This document shows, piece after piece, positions 10,716 through 23,500 of a stretch of DNA of 64,000 bases. The translations under genes were made by a program, and so were the position numbers. The stretch covers positions 496,001-560,000 of the forward strand of contig BSYO01000026.1 in the NCBI GenBank assembly GCA_033239525.1, in the 5' to 3' direction. The notes beneath the pieces are model-generated. The model saw only the letters and a list, made by a program, of their open reading frames with translations, was not told the origin of the DNA and made no database searches. This DNA comes from Nepenthes gracilis (lineage: Eukaryota; Streptophyta; Magnoliopsida; Caryophyllales; Nepenthaceae). Position 1 is the first letter of the stretch; every line of letters starts with the position of its first letter.

Positions 10716-11460
10716 CCCTTTCCATGAAAGATGCCCTACAAATTTAATCCTTTGTCATCATATGTCCTAAATAAAGTCTAGGTATAGAAAAATGTCAATC
10801 CCTATCTAATTTGTTCATATATAGTAATGATATTGAATAAATGATTTAACTAATAAAATTAAAAACTCTTTTCTAATATAGTCCAACTTAGCTGAGGATA
10901 TGTAAATCATTAATTCGATTAATCATATGGGATATTTTTCTTTATGTATCTAATTATTGAACACATATAGTAATTTTAATATATAATCGTGTGCACATGA
11001 GATACTAAGGTTTCTCAAATCTGATAATCATTTGTAGAACTTTTATGTAAATATTCCTTTGTAACATATGGCAAAGTTTCGATACAACAGCCCTTGTTTT
11101 GAATTAATTCTGTTAACTCATTGTCTATGAACACTTGCACATTCACTGTAGCATTAATTGTACAAGTAACCATGAATTCAATTACCCTCTTCATCGGGCT
11201 GGTATCATGTGCTTCAATTTAACATGATCACTGATGATCCATCTTAGTGATTTTATAATTGGAAATATGTAATATTTGAGCTTTCAAGTAACTAGAGTTC
11301 AAAAGTATGATCTTATCATATTTTTGTAGTTCTATTGCTCAAATTTAAGGATTTTATTATGCAAATAAATAATCAAGTTTAGCATGATAAATATAAATGT
11401 CTTTAATAATAATCAAATAAGACTGTACAGAAACAATAGCTCATCATACCCGATACGACT
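10716..11460. other. AT-rich stretch between two elements, no gene seen
   Basis: No open frame, splice-bounded exon or terminal repeat could be supported. It may be remnant LTR or leader of the copia fragment that follows, or intron of CTC1. Confidence 0.4.
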
Positions 11461-13370
11461 AGCTTTTAGGGCATGCTAGCCAAGAAATGTGTATTGGAGA
11501 TGGCATCTACGACTGCTTTTCAATCAGGAACTGGTGTTTGACTCTATTGCGCTTACATCTCACCGGTTCACCTGGATTACTCGCCCTCCCTATTGGTGTG
11601 GGTTTTCTCATATAGCTTACTAGGCAACTTTTGGATATTACTCTTGTTCCTTCATTTTAATTTAAAGATTCCACTCAAAAGTATTGGCAATAAGTTATAC
11701 CACATGAGCTTTAGGTTTTTCAAGACATCTATACTTGGGTATTGTGTCCTTCTAGATTCAAATCTATTAGATGTAAATGGGTATATAATATTGAACCAAG
11801 GGTTGATGATTTTGTCTAAAGATTTAAAGTGTGATTGGTGACACCTAGCAATTACCATTGATACGGTCTTGATTATGAGGAAACTTTCATCTTGGCAGCT
11901 AAAATGACTATTTTGTGTACTATTGTTGCTATCGCTACTTTAAAAGGATGGCCTCATGGCTGGTGGATGGTAAGAATGCACTCATACACGAGTATCTAAA
12001 GTAAGAAATATATTATTCCACCTCCGGCATGTTCACTCATCATTCTTTTGAGATGTGTAGACTTTAGCATTCTTTGTATGGCTTAAAACAAGTGCCGAGA
12101 GTATGGTTTGAAAAATTATGTATCAGTTTTCTTGTTTTTAACTTTACTCAAAGTCAGTTTGATTACTTACTTTTTCTTAACAAGACTGGTATTGGAATTG
12201 TTATATTTGTATATGTGGATAATATTGTTATGGTTGGATCTGACCTTCAATTGATGAGCAATTGTAACATTAGCTCGAGACTTTATTTTGTATGAAAGAT
12301 CTCGGTTTGTTATAGTATTTTTCTTAGCCTTGAGATGCAACTGACTTGTATTGGTAGTGTTTTGCACCAATAGAAATGTACCCAGGAGATTATTATTTTG
12401 GCCTGTCTTCAAGCTAGAAATTTCGTTCTTATAGCTATAAACGTTAATTTAAAGCTCCAAAAGGAGAGAGATTTAATATCTAAGCTTTATATGTATCGAC
12501 AATTGGTAGGAAGTTTGAATTACTTGACGATTACTTAGGTTGATATCTCTTTTGCAGTTAGACAAGTGAGTTTATGTAGGTGCCAATACACACTTGGAAG
12601 TAGTGAAACTTATTCAAGGATTATTCTTTCTAACTAGGAATTCTCTTCATTTAATAAGATTTAGTGATGCTAATTGGGCAGGTTGTGCCGATACTCATTG
12701 CTCCATTACTGTTTGGTGTATGTTTATCAAATATTGCATTTATTTCTTGGAAGAATAAAAAGCAAACTTAGGTATTGAAATATTCAACCAAGTCAAAGTA
12801 CTGTGCTATTTCTTTGATTTACACAAATATTGTCGGATAAGGGGCTCATTAGGGAAACTTGGCATTCCCTAGCTTAATCCTATCTCCATGTACGTTGATA
12901 ACACTAGTGCTATTTATATTGTTTCCAATCAGTTTTTCGTAAGCGCATAAAGTATATTGAGGTAAATTGTCACTATATTCGTGCAGTACTTGACCAAAAT
13001 ATGATCATTCTTCCTCTTCAACTCAAGTCAAAGTATCGTGCTATTTCTTCGATTTACACAAATATTGTTTGGTTAAGGGGCTCATTAGGGGAACTTGGCA
13101 TTCCCCAGCTTAATCCTACCTCCATGTACGGTGATAATACTAGTGCTATTCATATTGTCTCTAATCAGTCTTTCATAAGCGCATAAAGTATATTGAGGTA
13201 AATTGTCACTATATTCGTGTAGTACTTGACCAAAATGTGATCATTCTTCCTCACGTCTTCTGATCTTCAAACAATGGACGTCTTTACCATAGCTCTATTG
13301 TGTTATTAATATCAATTTATGGTTGACAAATTGATACTTCTTGATTGACCGGTATTAATTTGTGAGGAGA
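11461..13370 (+). mobile_element. Ty1/copia pol remnant (RT and RNase H)
   Basis: Plus-strand translation in shifting frames gives copia RT landmarks: NGYIILNQG / VNGYI near 11775, YGLDYEETF and AAKMTILCTIVAIA near 11860-11940, then SLYGLKQVPRVWFEKLC at 12070-12110. The catalytic box region reads FVYVDNIVMVGSD, where the family has YVDDIV. The RNase H end has SKYRAISSIYTNIVWLRGSLGELGIP and MYGDNTSAIHI. Stops and frameshifts are frequent. Neither LTR could be delimited, so this is a fragment. It lies upstream of the first visible CTC1 exon and probably inside a CTC1 intron. Confidence 0.85.
12789..13258 (+). repeat. 235 bp tandem duplication within the copia RNase H region
   Basis: Two adjacent copies start at 12789 and 13024 with caagtcaaagta. 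Both run through the RNase H segment (SKYRAISS... DNTSAIHI) to gaccaaaatNtgatcattcttcctc. The offset is 235 bp. The copies differ by scattered substitutions and a few indels (for example attgtcggataagg against attgtttggttaagg), so the duplication is not recent or has decayed. Confidence 0.85.
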
Positions 13371-13758
13371 TGTTAGCTGAATTAGTATAATAATGTTTAC
13401 CATATTTCACTATAATAATACTTAACTTATTTTTTATATAGTTTTATTTATCAAGATTACTTTAATTGATTATAATTATGATTGATGACAATTCGGAGAT
13501 AAATTGGGAAATTGGTAGATTGTAATTGAATTTAATTAGGGAAGATATTGTCTATTTAATGAAAAGGAATATCCGCAATTGAGGTGTTAAGAACAATTGA
13601 CATGTACTACTATTGGATTATTCCTAAGATGCTAATTTTCAGCTGCTTGTTTCCCTTCCGCATCTTTTATGTTCAGTGAGGTGTTTAGCTGAATCAATTT
13701 GACACCTATGACTCTATATCATAATTATGATAGAAAAGATTCATAAGCCAAAGAAACT

Positions 13759-14037
13759 TTAACGTGGTGTTTGGTAATAACTATTCAATTTCCACTATAT
13801 TCTAAGTGGAGTAGCTACCCCCTTTCTAGGTTCGTCATTTTTTTGGGAATAACTATCTCCATGGAACAACTACCCCTATTGAAAGGGAACAGAGTGGTAA
13901 TAGCCACAATCATCAATCATTGAATCCTGTGGTTGCTGCCCATTGACCTCTGAGAGCCTTTGACAGCTAGCTGGAAGCTATCGCCACTACTAATTATGCC
14001 TGAAATAGCTATTCCATTATGGAAAACCAAACACTGT
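13759..14037. mobile_element. Possible MITE with GTGTTTGGT termini
   Basis: The left end reads cgtggtgtttggtaataactattc. The inverted right end reads cagtgtttggttttcc...ggaatagctattt, giving imperfect terminal inverted repeats around GTGTTTGGT. Ends of the type G(T/G)GTTTGGT with internal gaataactattcc words are common in PIF/Harbinger-related MITEs. The left flank ends in taa and the right in tata, so a TWA-type target duplication is only suggestive. There is no coding capacity. Confidence 0.35.
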
Positions 14038-14553
14038 ATAGCTATTTTGTCATGTTCCTACTATATTCTATTCCCAGAGAGTAATATAGTATTCTTATAT
14101 TATTCTATCCCACTAATTAAACTTAATGTGAACACAAAGCTTTATTTTAATAAATGAACTTGATAGAGTTAATCTGATACTTGTAGTGCTCAAAATGTTT
14201 TACCGGTGGCGACGGCGCCTGTCCTGTGGCTGCAGTTGGGGATGTTAATGATCGTTAGCAAATAGTTAGTATAATTGGATGTTAGTGGGTGTCCGAGTTT
14301 TCCATTTTTCTATTTCTAAAATTTCCTCAACTTTGTTTAATTTATTTAATTGTAAGAAATTTTTATCACTTAATTCTTATTGTACTGTGCTGAAACTTTT
14401 GTCATTGCTATCCGGTTTGCATTCCATTATGTGGTACATAGAAATGTTATAATTGAGAATTACATTCAGTACGTTGCACTCCGTACACTAGTCTAGGGTG
14501 TCCTGTAACTATGATTATTATTATTATTTTTTTAAATTTATTCATTTGTTCAG

Positions 14554-17500
14554 GTTTCTGCATGTACTGGAAGATTGCAACTGATGGATGCTACCGGAAG
14601 CATTGATGCTGTTGTACCTGACCTTCCTTCAACTTGGAGCATCAATGACATCTATGAGGTGATATTCTGATATCAGCTTCCACTAGTCCACTGTATGTGT
14701 GTTTTTTCTTGGGTTAGTTGTTGACAATGGAAACCATTTTCTTTTCTACAGGGTATTGTAAGTCATTTTGACCTTCCCTATAATCCTCCTTATGTGAGCG
14801 TTGTGAACTTAGGGGATTTTTGGGGTTGATTTTGATAAGATGATTTTGGAGAAAGGTATACTTTATATGGTCAAAAATGCTTTTTCGGTGTTTTTGAAAA
14901 AGGTCATAATTGAAACGTCAAGAAACCTAGAGCAGCTTGTAAATAACCCCAATCAGCTTGTCCAGAGGCTTTTTAGGAAGATTCAATTCAGAGCTTTTTG
15001 GAAAAACCATTTTAAAACTGATGTCAAACATGTCCTTAGCCATTCATATTCTTGCACTTTCTTTTGGTAAGGGGTGGCACATTGGATTCTTGATGGTTTT
15101 GTTAGTGTTATGCACTTATTAGGGCTGCACATGGATCAGTTTGGGATGCTTGGATAGTAATGCACAAGCGATACATTGTGATTTGGACAAATACCAAACT
15201 GTCAGGCTAAGGAAAACCCCCCAACCATTATAGGATGCAGGTTGTTTCAGTTTGACAGTTACCTTGTGTGGTTCAGCTTGGGTGGTTGTGTGGTTTGTAA
15301 TATTAAATTTGTCCTTCTAAAAATCAAACTTGCAATTTTAGCAATGATATAAAAATATCAAACCAAGCAACAAAAATACCATAATTGTGATATCCAACAA
15401 CCTTTTCCCCTTGGGTTGTTACCAATTTTTGGTGTTTGTTTGTTGCTTAATTGTAGAAATGGCTTACTGTATAATATAAAGTAAGACGGCATACGATAAA
15501 TCTAAAGTGGTTTGACTCTTCTTCGGATCCTATGCATAGGTTGCCCCTTTTTTGTTTTGTAATTGAGTGGCTATGAGATGACCGTGAAGGTAGCTCGGTT
15601 GGAGAAGGGTGAAGAGAGATTCAGAGCTATCTTTGTAATGCCTAAGTGGAGAGAGAAATTATTTAGAGTTATCTTTGTATTGCCTAAGTGGAGAGAGAAA
15701 TTTATATATGTATGTTTGTGTGCGTGTATATATATATTTTATGTGTGTGCGATTTGGTTTGGTTTGGTTTGAGTTGGTTGAAGCTTTCAAACCACAATCA
15801 AAATGAAAATCCGATTTGGATTAAAAACTAAACTACACATATGCCGAACTTTGATTTTGGTTTGGTTGTTTTGAGTTGACAGTTTTACAAATGTCTTGTT
15901 CTCCCCTATCAATCACCATGCTATATATATTAGGTGTGTACCTTAAGATGCTCTTTGTGCTTTTGACAATGTTAATTGTTTGATATAGTTGAAGCCTTAG
16001 AATTCAAATCTTCTTGACTTACCAGGTGACTAACTATACCCTTGTATTAGAAGGTGTACCGGAAAGGATGAATCATGCCATGATGCTTGACAATGACTCG
16101 TTCTCTTGCAGAAGTATCTTTAGTTGCCTTCCATCTGAGAGAGAGACAGGCTTGGGAATTTATGTGTTCTTTACATGGAGAAATGCTAGCCACAGATGTT
16201 TTCCCACTGATCATGGTCTAGATTCAAATAATTCCATGGAACTTGGTTCTGGAACATTTCATTTGCTCCATTTGTCCCATATATTTCCTGTACAACCGAA
16301 TGTAAGTTATGGTTGCATCTTTCTTTTTGTTTCTGTTATCTATTATCTTGAAGAGCACCTTTCTTTTATTGACTTTGTATTTAGCTCTTTGTATTATACA
16401 AACAGTTTCTGTCCTCATTTAATATGTTTTCGATTAATTTTTCCTGTGACTAAATATTTTCATTGGGGTTTTGACATTTATAAACAGTTTCATGATCATA
16501 TGCTTCTATCAGAGAGATCAAGTATGTTTGCTGAGGCCTTGGTCTTGCCATGGGATCTATGCCTTATAGAAAGTAAGGGTGCAGCTCTACCTATTAGGGT
16601 TTCAAAAGACAAGGAAGAAGAATGCTGGCTAAATGGTTTCACTTGTAAGAGTACTAATAGTCCATGTAACTGGGTCCAATCATCAGGAACAAACAACTTA
16701 GAAATCAAATCATCCAGCCATTCAATTGATCTATGTAACTTTTTTCACAAATGTAGAAGGGGCTATAACTCCAGCTGCACTAGTCTTGTGGAAATACCTT
16801 GTTCGGTAACAATTAGAGGTCTTCATGGTGAAAGCATGGTAAATTCTGGAATCTTATCACCTAACAGAGCTGATTGTAGGGGAAGAATTAGGAGGTTGAA
16901 GAAAGTGCTGCTGGAGTTTAGTTCTGAGAACTTTTTGAAGTATAAGGTTTGTCATTATTTACTTTTTGTTGCTACCTACTATACTGGTCTCGAAGTGGAA
17001 TTTGTCTCTTAGATGCTTGTTGCTGACAGAATGAATGAAACTCAACTAACTTTATTTTATCATCCCAGTCATTGTGTGTTGGGGCATATTACATCACAAA
17101 GCATTGCATGGAAGAGTCCTTTTGCAATTACGTGGACCCAAACTATGATAGTAAAGTTGTCATCAAACCAGGCATGCAGTTCTGGAGCTTGTCATTTTCT
17201 TTCAATGAGTCAGACTCCAATTCTGATCCACCACAGAGTCCATCATCGGAACACTGTTCAAGCAGTGTTATTTTATCTGCTGGCTACAATCAAGCCGGGC
17301 TAGTGTTCCACAGTTGTAATGGTATCAATCATGATAATTTTGTGGATATCAATCTCCATGTCCCAGCAGATGCAGTTCATTTGTTGGATATGAAACATCA
17401 GGCACTAAATGAAGGTAGGAACACTAACTATGTGATGCCAATCGATATTGCTTGTCATTGTCAGCCAAAGGATGGCAGAACCATTGCAAAATTGCAGTGC

Positions 17501-20500
17501 CCAGAAGCATCACAATCTGGTTGTCCTTTGCTAGAGGGAGATTTAGTATCTCTACATGGAACTGTTGTGGCCCTTCACAGTTATGATAGCTGTCCCCCTG
17601 ATGGAAATTCATGTGATGGAAGCTCTGATGGTATTCATCTGCTGGGATTATTCCAAGGAGGAAGAATTTACATCTGTCTCCATGTTTTGATTGATGATCG
17701 CACTGTAATTGCTTGTTATAAACCTTATTATTATTTGCCATCTCTTCTGGTTTGAAAGTAAGATGTCTTAATCTACTGTTTGAATTTTGTAGGTGAAGAT
17801 TGATGGTTCCTTGACTAAATATAATTATCCTATTGGATTGGGACCTGGTGCTAATGTCAATTTTCATCGAATTCTTGCGTTCAGGTTTGCAGCTCCTGTA
17901 GCATGTATCTGATATTTTTATGTCTCATCAGAGAAAACATACTTATTGCAAAGTGCCTTTGTTTTTCCAGTGGGCATAATCGTTTTATGTTGACACCTGT
18001 ATCATTCATTAGTGTCAACTATGTGGAGGAAGTTACTGGTTCATGCAGCAATAAGCCTTCTAATTTGCGGCCTCCATTTTCATTTGGCTGTATCCTTCCG
18101 GAGACTCTGTCCTTGTGTTCTATTTTTGATCTGATTCACTCCTCTGAGTGCAAGCCTAGAAGGTTCCACTGCAGGGTAAGTTTTCTGTAAATATTTGGTG
18201 TTTTGGTTCAATACCACTAGCCTTGCAGGGTTCTTATCGGTGATTGATAGTTATGATAATAGTTGGGTTTCATGTTCTCATGACAGGTTGTAGCTGTCCA
18301 TATTCTGATGTTGGAAAGAATCAATAAATTAGATTCACTGCTATCTAAGATCCACTACAGGATACCAGTTGTTGACATTCCACTTGCTGGGTTCGTATTG
18401 GGTATGTCACTTTCTGACAAAAACAATTCTTGTGTGATTTTCTGTTGGTTTGTTAAAGTTGTAATTTGGCAGCGGTCACTGCTGCTTGACAACTTGGAAT
18501 GGAAAGGGGTTGTTACATAGAGTTGTAAGAAATTGCTTTATATGTATATATATATCATTTCGTATTATCAGTGATAGATATAAAAGTTTTCTTCAGTTAG
18601 AATCAATGATTCCTAGTTTTACAAGGAAGGCGAAAAATGATAAGAGCAAAAGTTCAGTATATTATTGGTATCTTCCATTGATGAAACATTGCTTTTGCCT
18701 ACCGCTATCCTTTTATTCTTCTTATTAATGCATGATATCATAAAAAAAATGCTGTCAAATACGTTTTCTTATATGCACATTAGTATTCAGTTTCATGTTT
18801 TATGAGATCTAGTTTGATCTTGTAATTCCCTCAGAATCTCTATATAATATTACCCTTTCTTCCATTGGGAATCTCGTCATGTCCACACTTGATTTTTAAT
18901 GCATGTGATGCGTGCAAGATAAAATACATGAGTTAAATACAATATTTGCTAGCATGTCATAAGCAAACAAAATACTTTATTGCCTGCATGTGAGAATCTA
19001 ATGATTAAGAGGGCAGCCTTGAAGGGAAATTATAACAAACTCTCTGGGATCACTGTTGATAACTTATGGCTGTAAGAGTAATGTTATGAACTCAGCGATA
19101 CACACTCGGAAGCTCACTCACCTCTCGGGAAGTCCAACCGCCTTTTAAATTTAGAGAATATATTCAGTTAATTTTGTTAAGCATTCCCTTCTTTACACAT
19201 GCACATTCACTGTCCTGTTTAGTTGGTTTTTCCCTTCCCATGCACTTAGTATGATATTAGTGTTGGTTTGTTATGCTCAATTGGTTTGTTATGTTTAGTT
19301 GGTTTGTTAGTGTATTATATATACACGGCTGTACTTTGCAAGAGAAAATGGAGAAGTGATTTCCCCTTTTCCACCGTCTCTCTCTTTCCCTGTCTCTATC
19401 ACTCTGCGTCCCCTTTTCCCTTCCCTCTCAATCCCTTCCTCCTTTCCCCTGCTGTTGCCCCTCTTCTCTCTCTCTATATATTTTCCCTTCTCCTCTGCCA
19501 GAACTCCCATTCCCTCAGCAATCTCCACACTTCGCCGTCGATCTTCAGCATGCGACCATGGAGTACGTATTAAATGGTGTTTTCATTGAGACAAAAGCAG
19601 AAGAGACGATGGCCGAAAAACAAGCCCTTGATGCACTCGAAGCTTCCATTGCCGCGCTTGCCAGCGCGATGAAGGACTTCCGGTGGATTACCGGCAGACT
19701 CGCTGCACACACTTCCTCCATGGTTTCCACCACGGCGCAAATCCAGTCTTCCATGGCTGAAATCCATCAATCTCTAGCCCGAATCGAACATCAACGAAGC
19801 GAACAACATCCCTTGTTGTTTGAAAATTTCCCATTGCATCCACCCTTCCCGTTGATTATAGCTCGGTTCTCTCATCTTCGTCTGCCTCCCACAGAAATTC
19901 CACCATTCTGTTCCAACCCAAGCTTACCAGTAAGGTCGAAGGTGTTCAAGGAGTTGAAGGCGACCGTACAGCAACACGCATCAAGTATCACCTCTAAGAA
20001 GCTATTGAGCAATTTCCAAAATCTCTCATTGCAATTTGTCACCCCTTGTCTCAAGTCAAGCAACAACCACTCATGGCTTCTTCCACCATTCCTTTCCATC
20101 CTCCAACTCTTCCAGACACTTAAAGCGCCAGTGATACTTCCACTAAGCCACAAATTCCACAATCCATAACTGAAATCCTACCCTCATTAAACCGAATCGA
20201 ACAACCCGGACCGTCCGCAATTTTCCCAGTTCTTCCCACCCTGTCACTGATCATGACTTGCGTTCCTTGTAGTTTCGCCCAACTTGCTCCACCCTCATCC
20301 TCCTTGCTTCACGCACCCGCTGATAGCCAAATCACCTCCCTTCTTCATTTGGCTAAGCCCAACATTACGTCATTCTCTACCACAAATTTTAATAGCACAG
20401 GAGTGGAGCCTGTGACAGCACGCGGGAACGGATTTATGGATTTGCGGAACTTGTCCAGCGCCCTTGTAATTTTAGAAGACGACTCGACAACCACTCGTGC

Positions 20501-23500
20501 TCTTGCTCTTGCTCAACCAGTTCAAGAACGGGAGAACTCTGTGAGTAATTTTTCCTTAATTACTGACTTGACCCCGGCTAACCTTCTAGATTTTCAGGCC
20601 GTGGTGTTTCCAAATAGCAGCCAGAATCAATTGATGGAATTCAAAGAATATTGCTACAGCCATCCCCCTTCCGTCAGCCTTCACAAACTTTGTAGTTAAT
20701 GGCCTTAGTGGCCATGTGTTTTGTGAAGATGACCATGACTTTACTGTTGTTGACCCCGATGGTGAAGATGAGAGCCTTAAGCCAGAAGCGCTTAAGGATC
20801 TTGGTGATAGGAGGCTGAAAGAAATTGACCACAATTTACTTCAATATTTCACCTTGGGCGCCAGGGTTGTTGTAAACTCCACAGCTACCATGTTTAGTAG
20901 TACAGTTGGATAGAAAGTTATTAAAGCCTGCTCTGGGAAGTTTCAACCACTCTTCCAGTTCTCATGTATGATAGCCACTGCAAACGGCTCTGGGTAGACG
21001 ATGGCACAAAGTGCCGCTTCTACTGAACATGACCCTCCATCTGAATTTGTCCATCTCGACATATTCCAGCTCCTAGAAGCAAAATCAATTCCTCCATGGA
21101 GGGACAAATTTGGGACACAATCGGTTAGACCCATCTTGGGCCCTAATTCACTACCCTACCGTCTTACAAGGCCAAAGCTGCTCAACTCCAGGGCTGTTGA
21201 AATCAAGTAGGCAACAATGAAACACCAGGCAGTTTCAACAATTGCTGGAGTTATTGAGTTGTCTACTTATGATGTCAAAATCGAGCAGCTGAAGGAAGAG
21301 TTAGATAATTTGGTGGGTGAAGGACAAGTGCCACCAGCAACTCACAGGTGTGGCAGCTGCCCATGCACAGCTACAAACTATTGGTTGAAAGCATTGTTGA
21401 TAGGTGTTATGACTGTCTTGGGTGGTGTTGCATCCGCAGCTGCTTGGGATAATATTGGAGAGGTTGCGAATGCCTCTCAGCTCATGGGACTTGATGCTGT
21501 GAAGCTGATCGGACTGAGTGTGCGGGCAGCTTCATTGGCGGCATGCCCAAGAAGATTTGCTGAGGAACCTTACTGGAGCAGCTTAAGACCTTAGAACCCT
21601 GAGAAAAATTAGGAAATGTGAAAGCCTTGGGAGCAGCGCAGAAATGCTCTCAGGAGGTCTTCTATATTGGTATATTGTTGCCATGATAGCAGCTATCTAT
21701 ACTTGCAATGGGGCGGGACCTTGTGCACCAGTTCAGAAAGGGTTAGGTCGTGACCCAGCAACCTAAGCAAATTGAAAACGATGCTGCAGTATTGAAGACA
21801 GAGAATGAAAAGTTTCGACTAGAATGGTAGCTATCACAAGGTAATTTAGAGGGGGTTCAGTGTTAAATAATTCGGTGCTTAATTGATGTCCCTAAACCAG
21901 ATGCTGTGATTTGTCAAATAGAAAAGTATTTGTTTGCAAAAGATTTTCAAAAGACATGGTATATTCTTTCATTTTGCCTTGCTATTGCGATACTTTTTGC
22001 GTCATGAGGAAGTTACGGAATATGCTGAACCCCTCGAGAGGATTGCAGGCTTCTAGACAGGAATTTCTAAGATATGAAAGTCTGGGCATTGCTATTCCTT
22101 GCTTCTTCTTTGCCATCACAAACTGGAAGCAACCCCTAGATAATGTCATCCTGATGCTAAAAGCCATTCTCCATCCTCGGATGTTGAGGATCTTCCGTGC
22201 AATGGTATCCCCTCATCAAACTTTTTCTCTGTTCAATCTTGAGGACAAGGTTATTTTGAAGGAGACGGTAATGTTAAGAACTCAACGATATATACTCAAA
22301 AGCTCACTCACCTTTCGGGCCGTCCAACCGCCTCTTAAATTTAGAGAATATATTCAGTTAATTTTTTTAGGCCTTCCCTTCCCTACACGTGCACATTCAC
22401 TGCCCTATTTAGTTGGTTTTTCCCTTCCTATGCGCTGAGTATGGTATTAGTGTTGGTTTGTTATACTCAGTTGGTTTGTTTAGTTGGTTTGTTAGTGTAT
22501 TATATGCACACGGCTGTACTATGCAGGAGAAAATAGAGAAGTGATTTCCCCCTTTCCCACTGTCTCTCTCTCTCCCTGTTTCTATCGCTCTGCATCCCCT
22601 TTCCTCTTCCCTCTCGATCCCTTTCTCCTTTCCCTGGCTGCTGTCCCTCTCTCTCTCTCTCTTGCGCTCTCGTTCTCTCTATATTTCCCCTTTTCCTCTG
22701 CCAAAACTCCCATTCCCTCAGCAATCTCCACACTTTGCCATTGATCTTCAGTGTGTGACCATGGAGCACGAATCAGTGAGCGTGCTCGTGTGACTGTAGG
22801 CACCTTTTGTGGAGTAGTAGCATGTGGATGGGAGAGAGAGAGAGAGTTAGGGACGATGGAGGACGGTGGGCATCAAACAATATGTGAACTGCTAATGGGG
22901 TAGGGTTTGTGAGGGAGGGAGGGAGGGAGAGTAGTGGGCTAATAGATAGTTACTTTGTGAGCTAAAAGAAGAGGGGAAATTGTTTGGGCTGATAACTTGT
23001 TAAAATTATAGTGAAAAAGGGTTATGACTTACCTTCACAATGGGGACTCTTAGGGACGTTTTAAGAAGTGGAACAGTTACGTTAATAAAAAATACCAAAG
23101 AGTTTTAGATGGGTAAGGAGATTAACTTTTTTGTCTTTCTTATAGCATCTCTGGTCCTAGTTACTTTCCTGCTTGAAAGTTTTTTTATTTCAATGATTTG
23201 GTAAATGTTTTTTGGATGAGGAGCTGCATTTTGTCTTGTAATGGAAGTTCGGTTACAATTCCACAAGAAAGAAAGGAAAAGAATTGAGAGAATCTTACCA
23301 TGGACAATCCACAAAGAAAATCCTAGTAATTTGGCTGATTTCTTTCATTTATTCGAATGGTAATGCAATGCATATCTGTAGGTTAAACAGAAAAAGAACA
23401 AACAATAACTGGAAGAAATATGACAGTGAAGAAGAAACCTGAGATGGGCGGTGCCATACTTTTTTGGAACGAAGCAGTTTTTTTCTTTTGGTTTACAAGC

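Larger units (their letters stand above)
19082..22775 (+). mobile_element. Non-autonomous Ty3/gypsy-like LTR element in a CTC1 intron
   Basis: Two LTRs of about 490 and 504 bp (19082-19572 and 22272-22775) flank 2.7 kb. Both contain runs of ttggtttgttag, a TATA-like tattatatatac block and a long CT-rich leader. The interior starts with a gag-like N-terminus (ATG 19609, [19 protein letters not shown]) and ends just before the right LTR with [11 protein letters not shown], a motif typical of the end of chromovirus-type polyproteins. Protease, RT and integrase are missing. The middle holds short open segments of unknown origin. It lies in the same orientation as CTC1. Flanking bases (agtaa / gtgag) do not give a clean target duplication. 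Confidence 0.75.

Noticed and set aside
16224..16418. Minus-strand frame opposite CTC1 exon 16026-16301
   Set aside because: Shadow of a real exon and its intron.
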